Below, piece after piece: positions 43,736 through 54,235 of a stretch of DNA of 64,000 bases. This DNA comes from Phorcus lineatus. Lineage: Eukaryota > Mollusca > Gastropoda > Trochida > Trochidae. Each line of letters starts with the position of its first letter. Position 1 is the first letter of the stretch. The stretch spans positions 32,371,764-32,435,763 of the forward strand of contig OV121092.1 in assembly GCA_921293015.1 (NCBI GenBank), written 5' to 3'. The notes beneath the pieces are model-generated. The model was not told the origin of the DNA and made no database searches. It worked only from the letters and a program-made list of their open reading frames with translations. A program made the translations under genes and the position numbers.

Positions 43736-44585
43736 CAAATCAACATCTATCATTAATATGTTGCCAAAACAGTACCATACATAATTAGAACATGAGAATA
43801 TATAATAACATATGTTTCAAAACCAGTACCTTACATGATTAGAACATGAAAATATCAAATTAACAGATGTTGTCCTAACAGTCAATACAAAATTAGAAAT
43901 TGAGAATGTTAAATTCACAGATGTTGGCAGAACCAGTACCAAACATAATTAGAACATGAGAATATAAAATTAACATATGTTTCCCGAGCAGTACCTTACA
44001 TGATAAGAACATGATAATATTAAATTAACAGATGTTGTCCTAACAGTACAATAAAAAAAAATAGAAAATGAGAATGTTCAACTCAAAGATATTGGCCAAA
44101 CAGTACCAAACTTAGTTAGAACATGATAATATTAAATTAACATATGTTGCCATACCAGTACCAAACATGATAAGAAAATGAGAATGTTAAATTCACAGAT
44201 GTTGGCCAAACTGTAACAAACATAATTAGAACCTGAGGTTATTAAATTAACATATGTTTCCCGAGCAGTACCTTACATGGTTAGCAGATGAAAATATCAA
44301 ATTGACGGATGTTCCCGTAACAGTACAATACAAAATTAGAAAATGAGAATGTTAAATTCACAGATGTTGGCAAAACAGTACCAAACATTATTAGAACATG
44401 GGAATATTAAATAAACATATGTTTCCCGAGCAGTAACTTACATGATAAGAACATGAAAATATCAAATTATCAGATGTTGCCCTAACAGCACAATACAAAA
44501 TTAGAAAATGAGAATGTTAAATGAACAGATGTCGGCAGAACAGTACCAAACATAATTCTAACATAATTATATTAAATATTGCGTG
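43736..44585. repeat. 55-bp minisatellite with a three-unit (~165-bp) higher-order pattern
   Basis: Units of about 55 bp share 'cagtaccaaacataattaga' and 'acatgagaatattaaatta'. Three variants alternate, marked 'catatgtttcccgagcagta', 'cagatgttgtcctaacagta' and 'cagatgttggcaaaacagta'. 'catatgt' marks occur at about 43808, 43974, 44141, 44251 and 44415 (steps 166, 167, 110, 164), so one trimer has lost a unit. Non-coding. Confidence 0.9.
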
Positions 44586-45621
44586 TTATCTTTACTTTGT
44601 TTTGGTTGCCCTGCCAAAAAGGGTGATAATATTGTTAAATGTTCGTCAAGTGGAATCTGTGCTTCGTATATACTTCTACTTAACAAACAACTAGATAAAA
44701 AAAGTTATTTTAAATCAAACGTCGTTTAGGATATGTTTATTGATGAACTAACTTTGAAGTTAAGGATTTAGATTAATAGCACAATCGAGCATCATTTATC
44801 GTTACATCAATTAAGTTCTGCGATTACAGCAGCCAAAAAATCCTGCAATGGTTTATTCAACGACTGATTCTGATAGTTTAAAAGCATTTCATATAATTGT
44901 ATTTACACGGAGTAATTTCCAACAATAGGCTGATTTATGAGCGGAATATTGACATTTTATTCAAATTATTCATTGCCTATAATATTAAAAGGAAGCGTTC
45001 ATGCATTTTGTAATGCACTGCCTACGATACTAAATAACCAGCTTGATTTGTTTTCATCGTGTTGAATAATGTGTAAAGCTATAATGTGTATGTTTCTGCA
45101 TCTCATTCCATTCCAGGAACATTAACACATTGGTCAACTTTTGAATAAAAATTGAAAAATTGAAAAAAATAAAAAATAATTAGTAACTCAATACATTACA
45201 AGATAACCTTGGAGCGAACAACATCTTATGTCAATGGTTTTGGACTAGAACATTCCGTAAATGTTTTATGGATATTGCCTAAACAAGCCCATATTTTCGT
45301 CAGATTGGGAACAAAGCTGCCATCTCCGCGTTAAGATAACATTTGACATCAAAGTGCCAGGGTTATCCTCAATCAAGTTAGAAGTTCCTTTCAACTTAAC
45401 AATAGGACTTTTTTCAAGGCCAATATACAACGATGACCTTGAATCTATTCTTAACAGACTTTACAAAGATAAAGTTTGGTACAAAATGATGACTATATTT
45501 CGCTAAAGAATAGATAGAGGTAGCAATTGAACAAATAAAGGGGGATAATTCAATATACAAAGTATCCTGATGAAATGTCCAAGGTATGATACGGTATGGA
45601 CGATGGGAGATGATTGCTTAG
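44586..45621. other. AT-rich spacer, no gene seen
   Basis: A-rich ending 'ttgaataaaaattgaaaaa' at about 45143-45175 could be the 3' end of the LINE fragment upstream (which would then contain the minisatellite) or an unrelated tail. Confidence 0.3.
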
Positions 45622-46016
45622 ATGACCAACAGGGAAAATTACGTCACTGGTTGTTATCCCCTTCTTGAAATCATCTCCATAACGACACGTCATCATAAAG
45701 CATCGAAACCAGCGACACTGATAATAAAAGTCTTAATTACAATGAAATCACGCAGAAAACGGAGAGATGAAGTCATCCTTACTCTATTGCGACTCGGCCA
45801 TTGTGGCCTCAATGCATACAAACACATTCTGGACAAGGATGTATCTCCCATGCGCCACAGTTGTTTAAACAATTGTCCAAAACTGTATTTCACTTTTTAA
45901 TTGAGTGTGAAGGACATAATGAACACCGAGAAGATCTTAAAGACGTTGTGACAGCGAGATCAAGCACCTACAATCTTAGGGCTATTCTTGGAGACAATTT
46001 TATTCAATCAATATAA
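45622..46016 (+). pseudogene. LINE 3' end of another clade (I/Jockey-like), frameshifted
   Basis: One frame gives RRDEVILTLLRLGHCGLNAY, the pattern of the RNase H-distal 'RRDEVILTRLRIGHTRLTH' segment of I/Jockey/R1-type elements, then HSCLNNCPK. After a frameshift near 45885 the next frame continues TVFHFLIECEGHNEHREDL, completing a CxxxC...HxxxxC knuckle, and RAILGDN to a stop at 46016. Only the last ~130 codons survive. The clade call is tentative. Confidence 0.65.
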
Positions 46017-49000
46017 TCATATGCTTATATCATGAAATACAAGATTTCTTTTATCGCACATAACAATAACTTTGAAATGAAAAATAGCCAATATTTTTAG
46101 TCTAATTTTGCGAAATATCACATACAACGTATCAGACAAAACAGATCTAACACCCAAGATTATCATCAATTTTAAATATCAAAAGTATTGAAATTAAACC
46201 AAAATTAAAATTAACGTCAAAGTCAAAAGTCTGAATGTGATTAGAAGCAAGATCTCAAATGAACAGTTTATTGTGTAGAAAGTATGTATCCACAAGACAC
46301 ATCAAAGATCGATCATCACTCCAATTGAATACCTATGAAAAACGTTTTTTTCAAGTCGTGCAAACCTCAAGGTTGTGGGGAAAATATACACTACATAAAA
46401 CCTAAAGGTATCAAATAAATTTTGACAAGTTATCAATAATAAGAATTATATAAAAATTCTATAATATGATAAGTTTTAAATGACACTCTGTAAATATACC
46501 CTGTTGCGATAGAATTATGTAAGCTGTAAAGGTATACATTTTTTCTTTAATTTGTAACTTCGAAATAACAACTTTTCAAAAACAGTTCAATATCAAGTAA
46601 GTGAGTTGGGGTTTAACGTGTTTTGAACAATAGTTATTAAACACGTGGATGACAAGCATCCAAAAGAGAGTTGACAGATCAGGGAGAAAGGGATCGATAG
46701 GATGAGGGAATCAATTTCAAACCATTTGAATTGACGTATAGGTACGTTAGAAATCAATAACATATTTTGCTTTATTTATATATGCCATATGCATTTCCTT
46801 GATATTGGCTTAACCAGATTCATAACGCATTAAATTTCAAAATATTATTATAGTATAGATATCAATTATATGTAAATACTTGATTCAATAATGATTGAAT
46901 TATAACATACGTTGTTCGAATCCAGGACTGTTGATAAACAATTATCGGATTACACGAAATGCAGAAATTCGCAATAATGTGATACTGAAGGTATGAATCA
47001 AATACCTTCAGGAAAGATAATAAGCAAACCACAAAAATATACAAACAAAATAGGACACATCTTACCATTGATGGCCTATCAGCTCTATAAATCATATAGT
47101 TATTCAGAAGTTTAAGAAAAACGATGACATTTTAATTTAGCTGTTGGTCCTAAACATTACACGCCCACATCTTTCAAGTAAAAGGCGATAAAATGGTGTC
47201 CGAACATAACCGTTAATATCTCTTAAATGACATTCTGAATTGTTCGTCTGCCTCTTTTTCGTGTACAAGTTCAAGGACGTATGTCCATGTAGCTCCGCTC
47301 AGTGACATATAATAATTTATAGAATTCATAACAAATGAACAACAGCATGAAAGAGGCAATTTGTTTAATTGAGAGGATGATGCCATTTTTATCTAAACAT
47401 TTAGAAAATCGATGTTTTGAAATTCAGAAAATTTTAACATCAACCTGTTAGTCAATGATAAGCTCAATGATCCTGTTAAATGTGGACTGTAATTGCAAAT
47501 GAAGTTACGAAATTGATATTTGCACTAAGGTACCAACTTTAGGGATGCAACTGTATGTATTTCTTCGATTCAGCGCTTTAAATTTTGGTCTGTGGTGCAG
47601 AATATTAATTAACATCTCTCTCACGTCTGTTCGAATCTATAGAGTTTTTCTTTATTTTTTAAATCGAAAATCAGACAATTAAACCACGCGGAATATGTTC
47701 AAATCTTTTTCTGAAAACGTAGGGTATTCGGGAAGAAATTGGAGGCGATAGTGATGATACGTTAGTTAAGCAGTAATTGTCTACATGACAAGAGTAACTG
47801 CAAGTATATCAGGCTATTTTTCGATTTCCATTGAACGTTTTATAAATTTTCTGTAAGTTTATGATTAAGCAAGCCGAAGTCCATGTTATTGATTCACACA
47901 AATGGTATTTTAGAACGCATGGAAATCGAAAAATATTTCTGAAAAGGAAATTAGACTAAAATTTATGGAATATTAAAAGATAAAGAAGTTCGTATGTTAA
48001 TTTCAAGAACCTGCAGTTAGATATGGTTAAAACCAGGACTAGATGAATGAGAACTTAAAATGTATCAAAGACTCTCATTTCTAAATGTAGGGTGACAAAA
48101 AACATTGATTATGAAGAAAAATTAAACTAAATTAAAAATTCAATAAAAATAATGATCCAGTGTAAGCAAGGGGTTATACAGGTGTTCGATATATAAGAGC
48201 ACTGTCCCTAGTAGATAATTGAATCGTGTAACGGTGAAAGATTAAAGTAAATATGTCAAACTGACCTAGTCTGGATACGCCATGGCTATAGTTACCTAGG
48301 AAAGCCGCTGACGTCATCATATCCGCCATGGATTGTGCATGATGTTTTCTGACTTTGTAATATACCTGAAACGTCCAACGATGAAATCCACATCATTTCT
48401 ACGTACTACCCTTAGATGCTCCGTTGTCTAATGACATGTCTGAAGCTTAGTGTTAAGCAATCTTGAAGATGCGAGGGGTGTTCAATAAGTAATCTGTCAA
48501 TTATGTTATCTAAACTAAACGAATCACTAGCAAAGTCACAGCCAATTTTTGCATGGTTAATATATCCTTGGATAGAGTTATCACCCTAGCACATAGGGTA
48601 ATAATATCTTATAAATTCACCAAGAACTAATAATTTCTTTCATATGAACCTTACTGATCTCTGGGTTGTTGTTTCACAACAAAACTCAACAGCGGGTAAC
48701 TTTAGCATACAGGTGACATCAACCATATGTCTACGTTTAGAGATGACTGTACACGGGCCAGTCTAAAATCTTGGATTATATCGGACGAAGCTCCCATAGA
48801 ATATATCTACATATTGACATTCGCTCTGTACCATCAATGTCAAATCCGATGTGGCGTTGTTTATGGTCTTCATGCAACGAAGAGATAACTGTCACATATC
48901 CCATCACTTTCCTTTTATTGTCACAATGGGTTACCAATCAATATCGATTCTTCTATTAAAAGTAGCAGTTGATTAGCTTGTAGAGATTATTCATGATATT

Positions 49001-49380
49001 TTTGCTACAATTTTGACGGTTATTAAAGTTGATGATGACGAACATTGGTTATCGACAGTTACAACATTTCACGTGACTTTATGTCTTTTGCAATGTTTAC
49101 AAACATACATGGATATTCCCCTTTTACATGTCATGTACAAAACAACAAGGTTTCAACTATGACGTTTCAAACATTATTTGCAACATATATATTATACAAT
49201 TTTCGATATGTCAATCAATATAAGCAGTTTAAAGGTTCATATGATACATACATGACATATCATGATACAAACCTATTGTCAAGCAAATGGTAACATTTGA
49301 TTTCTTTTTCTGTGATGTCCAATTACTTCCCTTAAAACACGCGCTAAAATGTCTTTAAACAATAGATATAACTGTAACCA
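46017..49380. other. No gene seen
   Basis: AT-rich with only short frames. A short inverted pair 'tttttcgatttccattgaac' / 'catggaaatcgaaaaat' lies at about 47818-47935. A 'ggggtgttcaataagtaat' phrase at 48476 recalls a mariner end, but no partner end was found. Confidence 0.3.
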
Positions 49381-49382
49381 GA

Positions 49383-49523
49383 AGCTGATACTCGGGTTAA
49401 TATACTGAATATATATATATATAATAATTATAAAGATAAATATCCTTAATAACGGGATGCTGCTGTTTTGGATTATTAAGTCTCCAGGAGCTGATACTCT
49501 GGTTAATATACTGAATATATATA
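49383..49523. repeat. 106-bp tandem repeat, left part, interrupted by the PLE
   Basis: 'agctgatactcgggttaata' with 'tactgaatatatata' occurs at 49383 and again 106 bases later at 49489. Between them lies (AT)n plus a 61-bp block (49423-49483). The second unit is cut in its AT tract by the PLE. Its 61-bp block reappears at 53929-53990. Confidence 0.85.
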
Positions 49524-49524
49524 G

Positions 49525-50607
49525 ATGGACAGATTATTTGGATACATCCAAAACACCTATGGACATATTTTCAAAGACAGAGAAGAAAAAGAAGTTACCC
49601 AGGCGGCGTCCCAAAAGAAGCAGTCAATCATAAAGTTATGGAAGAGACAGCTAAACAGCCGAAGGCAAGCTTACAATGAAGCTATTCGGACAAAGGGAAC
49701 GGCAGACATTTTCCAAGCATATTTAGAAAGAGAAACTCCGTTTATTCCAAATAAATTCATGGAACTCTTTGACTGTGAGAAAAGCTTAGATGAAATAACA
49801 AGCTTTGGAATACGCCAAATGGAAAAGGAGTGTGAAAAACTCCTCAAACAACACAAGGTTAGTGTTGAAAAGTACTCAAATATCGACGAGGAAATGACCA
49901 TATTGTTGAGTGAGATATCTTCCGGCCCTATCCAAGAAAAACTACAATCATTCTGGAAATTGGATACGCAACGCACTGACAACAAAATAATGAACCAGTG
50001 GGCCAAAACAGAAACATGGTTGATGGAAGCTCCAACACGAGACATCAACACTGACAGTCGCCCAATGGGGAACCATCAACGTGGACAACGATGGCAACAA
50101 AGGCGTCCACAAAGGCCCCAACAAAACAGCAGACAACAATGGCCTCAACAAAACAGGAGACAACACCGGCACAGAGAACACGGACGACCACAAAGGGACC
50201 AACCTCACCAACAGAGACAAAGACAAAGGGGCCAATCTACTCAACAGTGGCAGGAACAAAGGGACCAAACTACTCAACAGAGGCAGGGACCTGTCCAACA
50301 CCAGAACCCAACAAACCAAAGTCATGCCCCTACCACAAAAAGAAGATGGGAAGCAACCACAGAACAGCCTTTTCAGAACACCAGGTCCCGTCATCCATCT
50401 AATAAGGAAGCAACTGTGACAGTAAACAACACAACTGAACCAAACGTCGAGAAAACACCCGACCGACACGCGTATGACAATGGTACAACATACATTGGCA
50501 AACGGACAAATGGTGGCATTTTTTATAACCTTCCTTTTTTAGGAGGGAAGAAGAAGTCGAAGGACAAACCAGGGGCGACCCCTCGGAATTATGCACACCG
50601 ATCGTAA
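49525..50607 (+). CDS. PLE ORF1: predicted RNA-binding, Gln/Arg-rich protein
   Basis: 360 codons, intact. An in-frame TAG directly precedes the ATG. Residues 1-175 are charged and helical (EEKEVTQAASQKKQSIIKLW..., EKECEKLLKQHKVSVEKY). Residues about 184-253 are almost only Gln, Arg, Pro and His in QQR/PQQ repeats, a likely RNA-binding linker, encoded by caa/agg-rich repetitive DNA. The C-terminus is NLPFLGGKKKSKDKPG..TPRNY. No known domain was recognised. The equivalent position in other retroelements is held by a nucleic-acid chaperone. Codons CCT TTT TTA at 50533-50541 form a slippery heptamer where the RT frame (-1) opens. Antisense frames here are shadows of the skewed composition. Confidence 0.7.
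   Translation: MDRLFGYIQNTYGHIFKDREEKEVTQAASQKKQSIIKLWKRQLNSRRQAYNEAIRTKGTADIFQAYLERETPFIPNKFMELFDCEKSLDEITSFGIRQMEKECEKLLKQHKVSVEKYSNIDEEMTILLSEISSGPIQEKLQSFWKLDTQRTDNKIMNQWAKTETWLMEAPTRDINTDSRPMGNHQRGQRWQQRRPQRPQQNSRQQWPQQNRRQHRHREHGRPQRDQPHQQRQRQRGQSTQQWQEQRDQTTQQRQGPVQHQNPTNQSHAPTTKRRWEATTEQPFQNTRSRHPSNKEATVTVNNTTEPNVEKTPDRHAYDNGTTYIGKRTNGGIFYNLPFLGGKKKSKDKPGATPRNYAHRS
50535..50541 (+). promoter_or_regulatory. Candidate -1 ribosomal frameshift site (TTTTTTA)
   Basis: In the ORF1 frame the bases fall as CC-T TTT TTA, the X XXY YYZ phase needed for -1 slippage. After slippage the next codon is AGG at 50541 and the frame stays open through EEEVEGQ... into the conserved PLE N-terminal block VKVINLSSFDFT. 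A small hairpin AGGGG/CCCCT (50571-50583) lies about 30 bases downstream, farther than usual. An ordinary indel could give the same picture. Confidence 0.4.
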
Positions 50608-52897
50608 AGGTAATCAATCTATCTTCTTTTGATTTTACCCAAGAGCAAATTAATCTTCTAAAATTAGGACTTAAATTCACCCCTACCCCTAAATCAGATC
50701 CTAGAGAACTAAATAGGGACGTAGAAGAATTTGTTCGTAAACTAAGATTTAAAGAATATTTCTCTAAAGAAGATGATGATGATGATGAAAACATACAACT
50801 AGAGGCAACTCGAACCCCAGACCCAAACAAACCCTTAGTTAGAAATAAATCAAACAAACAGCCCCCAAGGAGTAATAATAAAACCCTTGAAACCTTTATT
50901 GATTACTTATAACACCAGCCAACTCATAATAAAGGAAAAAGTAAATCCAACTTACCAAAAGAGAGTCAGACTGCTCTCTCCCAATTAAAGATAATCCTGA
51001 TATAATTATCAAAGAAGCAGACAAAGGAGGGGCTGTTGTCATTATGGATAGGGATTACTATGAAAACAAAATTAATGACATGCTTAACGATAAGCAAATA
51101 TACAAATCTTTACCTAAAAACTCTGACTCAAAAATAATGTCCCAACTAAACAAACTTCTCAACAAATACGAGTGTGAACTCACAGATGAGGAACGCAAAT
51201 ATATAACAAATTTTGAATTTAACTCTAGTAACTTCTATGGTCTCCCAAAAGTACACAAATCTGAATTGATTAAGTCAGCTGTAAAAGAACAAAATTCGGA
51301 ATAAGTTTGGTTAAAGACACCAGAGGACTTAAAATTTCGCCCAATAATTGCAGGCCCACAATGCCCTACACACCGCCTAAGCAATTTGGTAGATATCCTT
51401 CTTCACCCACTCCTTGAACATGTAAATAGTTATGTTAGGGACGATCTAGATTTTCTAAAGCATATTCCAGATAGAGTCGCAAGTGATACAATCCTAGTTA
51501 GCTTTGATGTGACTTCCCTATACAGTAATATCCCACATGAGCTAGGCAAAACTGCACTAGAATTCTGGATTGACAAACATCCTGAGTCAATCCATCCACG
51601 TTTTAGCAAAGATTTCACCCTTACATCAGCTGAATTTATTCTAGAAAACAACACATTTCAATTCAATCAAAATTCATATCTTCAAATTCTAGGTACGGCA
51701 ATGGGGACAAAATTTGCGCCAGTCTATGCCAATTTAGTACTAGCGTACCTAGAAGAAAATCTCTATACTACCATAGAGGAAAAATTCGACAAGAATTTTG
51801 CAAATGAATTCATCTTAAAATGGAAAAGATACCTTGATGATTGTTTCACATTTTGGGAAAAATCTAAAGGGGACATATACCAAATATATGACATTCTACA
51901 AAACATGCATCCCAACATCAAATTCACAATGGAAACAAGTGAGACAGAATTACCTTTCTTAGACATACTTATCAAGAAGGATAATACTCACATCTTAACT
52001 GATATTTTCCATAAGACAACAGACACAAAACAATATCTCCATTTCAAAAGCGCACATGAACGACATGTCAAAACAAACTTGCCCTATTGTCTAGCTAGAC
52101 GTGTCTGTGCCATAATTAGCAATGAAAACCTCAGGTCTCTAAGATTAGAGGAACTAAAATCTTCACTATTGCAGCTAGGCTATCCAGAACCTCTTATCAA
52201 AGATGGAATAAATAAAGCACAGGCACTCACTCTTGAAGAGTTACGTACTCCTAAAGATAAAATAAATGAGGACCAAAACACAATCGCTTTTGTGACAACA
52301 CATAATAAAAACAATGCGGAATTATTCCCTGTTATACATCGGAACTTACCTATGCTTAGTCAAGACAAGAGGTTAGGCCAAATGTTGAAAAGAAATAAAA
52401 TCATTAAAAGCAAAAGACAGCCCAAAAATCTTAAACATATCTTAACAAGGGCTAAATATGATGGTATTCAAAACCCAACAGAAAGACCTTCAGTTTCCAA
52501 ATGTTCAAATAAAAGATGTGGCACATGTCCCCATTTATTAGAAGGCTCGTCTTTCACATTTGACAATGGCAAAACATTTGAAATAAAATCTAACTTTGAT
52601 TGCAATTCAAAAAATGTCATTTATGCAATAATGTGCCCTAAGTGTAAAAAATCCTATATTGGTAAAACTGAATGCCTAAGAAATAGGGTAACCTTACACA
52701 GACAACACAATAACGATAGCAGATACCGCTGTTTATTTGTAAATAAACATCTTTCTACTTGTGCAAACGGTGATTTCAAAATATTTCCTTTCTATAAATT
52801 ATTTCATAAATCTAACATGGGCAGTGTCTCAAATGCACTTTTACGACTTGAAGAGTCCTTCATTGACACCTATAGACCCTCACTAAATAAACAATGA
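50541..52897 (+). pseudogene. PLE reverse transcriptase with GIY-YIG endonuclease, disrupted
   Basis: The frame opens at the slippery site and runs to TAA at 50910-50912. Homology continues past it in the same frame, shifts by one base near 50993, then runs ADKGGAVVIMDRDYY, FYGLPKVHK, an in-frame TAA at 51302-51304, RPIIAGPQCPT, LVSFDVTSLYSNIP (motif A), GTAMGTKFAPVYANL (motif B), YLDD (51830-51841, motif C), LPFLDI, H..RRVCAI. It then carries a Cys-rich linker (CSNKRCGTCPHL) and GIY-YIG (VIYAIMC at 52616, YIGKT at 52655). It ends SLNKQ-stop. Catalytic aspartates and the GIY-YIG core are present. This architecture is that of endonuclease-bearing PLEs (Poseidon/Neptune/Penelope type). Confidence 0.92.
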
Positions 52898-53144
52898 GAT
52901 GATTACCCTTAAATCACTGACATATATATCTCTAACTACAATTGAGCTATTTAAAAACAAAAGGGATTATGTCACATTAACATATTGCTCATGGGGTAAA
53001 CTCATAAGAGAGTGATTGTGTCAATCAGAAGACCAACAAGGAAGAACCATGATGTCACCTGATTAGCATAATTTACAATATATCCTTGTACATTGTACGT
53101 ATATTTTGTTATAAAAACGCTTGTAATGCGATGTTAACGATCAT

Positions 53145-53205
53145 ATCGTTTCATCCCTGATGATGCAATACTATTGACGAAATACTAGTATCGGATTAAA
53201 ATGAT
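53145..53205 (+). ncRNA. Hammerhead-type self-cleaving ribozyme motif of the PLE
   Basis: Core CTGATGA (53157-53163) and GAAA (53179-53182). Helix III is TAC/GTA with a 2-base loop, followed by TC (53191-53192), the expected cleavage site. Helix I is ATCC (53153-53156) with GGAT (53193-53196), extended by ATCGTTT (53145-53151) with AAATGAT (53199-53205). Helix II is CAAT/ATTG, but the two core-proximal pairs (T-C, G-A) are mismatched, so this copy may be slow or dead. Hammerheads with very short helix III are known in PLEs. No experiment backs activity here. Confidence 0.6.
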
Positions 53206-53240
53206 TCTTCAAACGACTATGTGAAATATGTTATATTTAA

Positions 53241-53266
53241 TCTATATATATATATATATATACAGT
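53241..53266. repeat. (TA)n tract between two PLE segments
   Basis: About 24 bases of pure TA separate the PLE 3' end from the next fragment. Confidence 0.9.
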
Positions 53267-53634
53267 CGGAGGGGTCCCTAACTGTAGAGGACTTGAGTCA
53301 ATCTGAGGACTTATTATTATCATCATCCGAGGTCTTTCACCAATCCAACACAACTTTATCAAGTGCGGGGGAGGACTCAACTGTATCACAATCGGGAGGG
53401 AGAAGTAATGACAATTTATCAACACCATCCCAGAACACCCTCTCAAAAAGCTTCTGGAGTAAATTCAATTTTATCAAAAGAATTTCTTCAAAAGACGCTA
53501 AAACATATACTCCTAGAAATTACATGTATACAGGTCATGTCACCGGTGCGATTGAAACAAAAGATCAATTGATGGACTGGGACAGACCGGGAAGAAGCTA
53601 CCATAATGACTCAATTCTTAATCCCTCGTAAATA
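53267..53634 (+). pseudogene. Unrecognised Ser-rich open frame, possible fragment of another PLE ORF1
   Basis: An open frame starts right after (TA)n ACAG and ends at TAA 53629-53631. It is Ser/Glu/Asp-rich (SEDLLLSSSEV), then ends with a basic segment FIKRISSKDAKTYTPRNYMY. The KD....TPRNY stretch resembles the C-terminus of the PLE ORF1 (SKDKPGATPRNY). It is followed by a 3' UTR and a hammerhead-like hairpin. It could instead be a host exon (AG acceptor at the AT tract). No domain was recognised. Confidence 0.4.
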
Positions 53635-53755
53635 GCGCATTGTAAGCTAATCAAGCTAACCACTTGTCACTTGCTAATCAATCAAAGTCTATTGTACATT
53701 GTTACATAGTTAAGCATGTGTACCTATATATTTGCCATGTTGTGAAAACTCCACA

Positions 53756-53810
53756 CTGTTGAAAAGACTTGTCATCAAGTCGAAATGCGACGCATCCAGT
53801 CATCATTAAA
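53756..53810 (+). ncRNA. Degenerate hammerhead-like 3' end of a second PLE fragment
   Basis: Stem GACTTG/CAAGTC with loop TCAT, then GAAA (53782-53785), TGC/GCA stem and TC. It is followed by 'cattaaaatgat', the same phrase that follows the first ribozyme. The CTGATGA core is replaced by CTGTTGA plus extra A residues, and helix I does not form well, so activity is unlikely. Confidence 0.4.
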
Positions 53811-53850
53811 ATGATATCTACAGCAAGTGTCGTCTGAAGTATTTTATTTT

Positions 53851-53853
<3 letters not shown>

Positions 53854-53920
<67 letters not shown>
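53854..53920. repeat. (AT)n microsatellite
   Basis: About 65 bases of AT dinucleotide form the right border of the PLE cluster. Confidence 0.95.
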
Positions 53921-53924
<4 letters not shown>

Positions 53925-53928
53925 TATA

Positions 53929-53990
53929 AAATAATTATAAAGATAAATATCCTTAATAACCGGATGCTGCTGTTTTGGATTATTAAGTCT
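53929..53990. repeat. Right copy of the 61-bp block of the interrupted tandem repeat
   Basis: 'ataattataaagataaatat', 'ccttaataac.ggatgctgct' and 'gttttggattattaagtct' match 49423-49483 with one or two differences. The PLE cluster therefore sits inside the second unit of a 106-bp tandem repeat. Confidence 0.85.
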
Positions 53991-54235
53991 TTATATTCCT
54001 TTATTATATCTTTGACTATTACTGTACTTAAACTGAGCAGATGATGAACTGTTCATTACTAAATGTAAGTTAATTGATGAAGTTTATCTAAATGACTGTT
54101 CAAGACGTGCTCCAAGACATAGGAATTATCTAATGATTAATGAATGTACAAAGGAACAAACCCCGTACTAAGCGATCTGCTTAGTTAGTATACCCCCTTA
54201 AGGTATATTTACTTGGATATCTACTTGTAGGGAGA

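Larger units (their letters stand above)
49524..53215 (+). mobile_element. Penelope-like element (PLE) with ORF1, RT/GIY-YIG and hammerhead ribozyme
   Basis: The element has a Gln/Arg-rich ORF1, a reverse transcriptase of PLE type (NLSSFDFT...LLKLGLKF, ADKGGAVV, FYGLPKVHK, RPIIAGP, FDVTSLYSNIP, YLDD), a C-terminal GIY-YIG endonuclease, a 3' UTR and a hammerhead-type fold at 53145-53205. It lies between the AT tract of a tandem repeat on the left and a (TA)n run (53241-53266) on the right. Two in-frame TAA codons and one indel disable the RT; ORF1 is intact. A second, 5'-inverted fragment of the same family ends the window. PLEs transpose through RNA by target-primed reverse transcription. The start of the ORF1 ATG right at the AT border means the 5' end may be truncated. 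Confidence 0.9.

Noticed and set aside
43736-44585. CRISPR-like repeat/spacer look of the 55-bp array
   Set aside because: Units are contiguous variants of one sequence with no unique spacers, and the DNA is animal nuclear.
48476-48495. 'ggggtgttcaataagtaat', resembling a mariner terminal repeat
   Set aside because: No matching inverted end within a few kb and no transposase; too short to call.
50081-50419. Two further plus-strand frames over the ORF1 repeat region (Asn/Lys/Gly and Thr/Lys-rich)
   Set aside because: Frames created by the repetitive caa/agg codons of ORF1.
49948-50469. 173-codon minus-strand ORF, Leu/Ser-rich
   Set aside because: Shadow of the Gln/Arg-rich ORF1 codons; no independent support.
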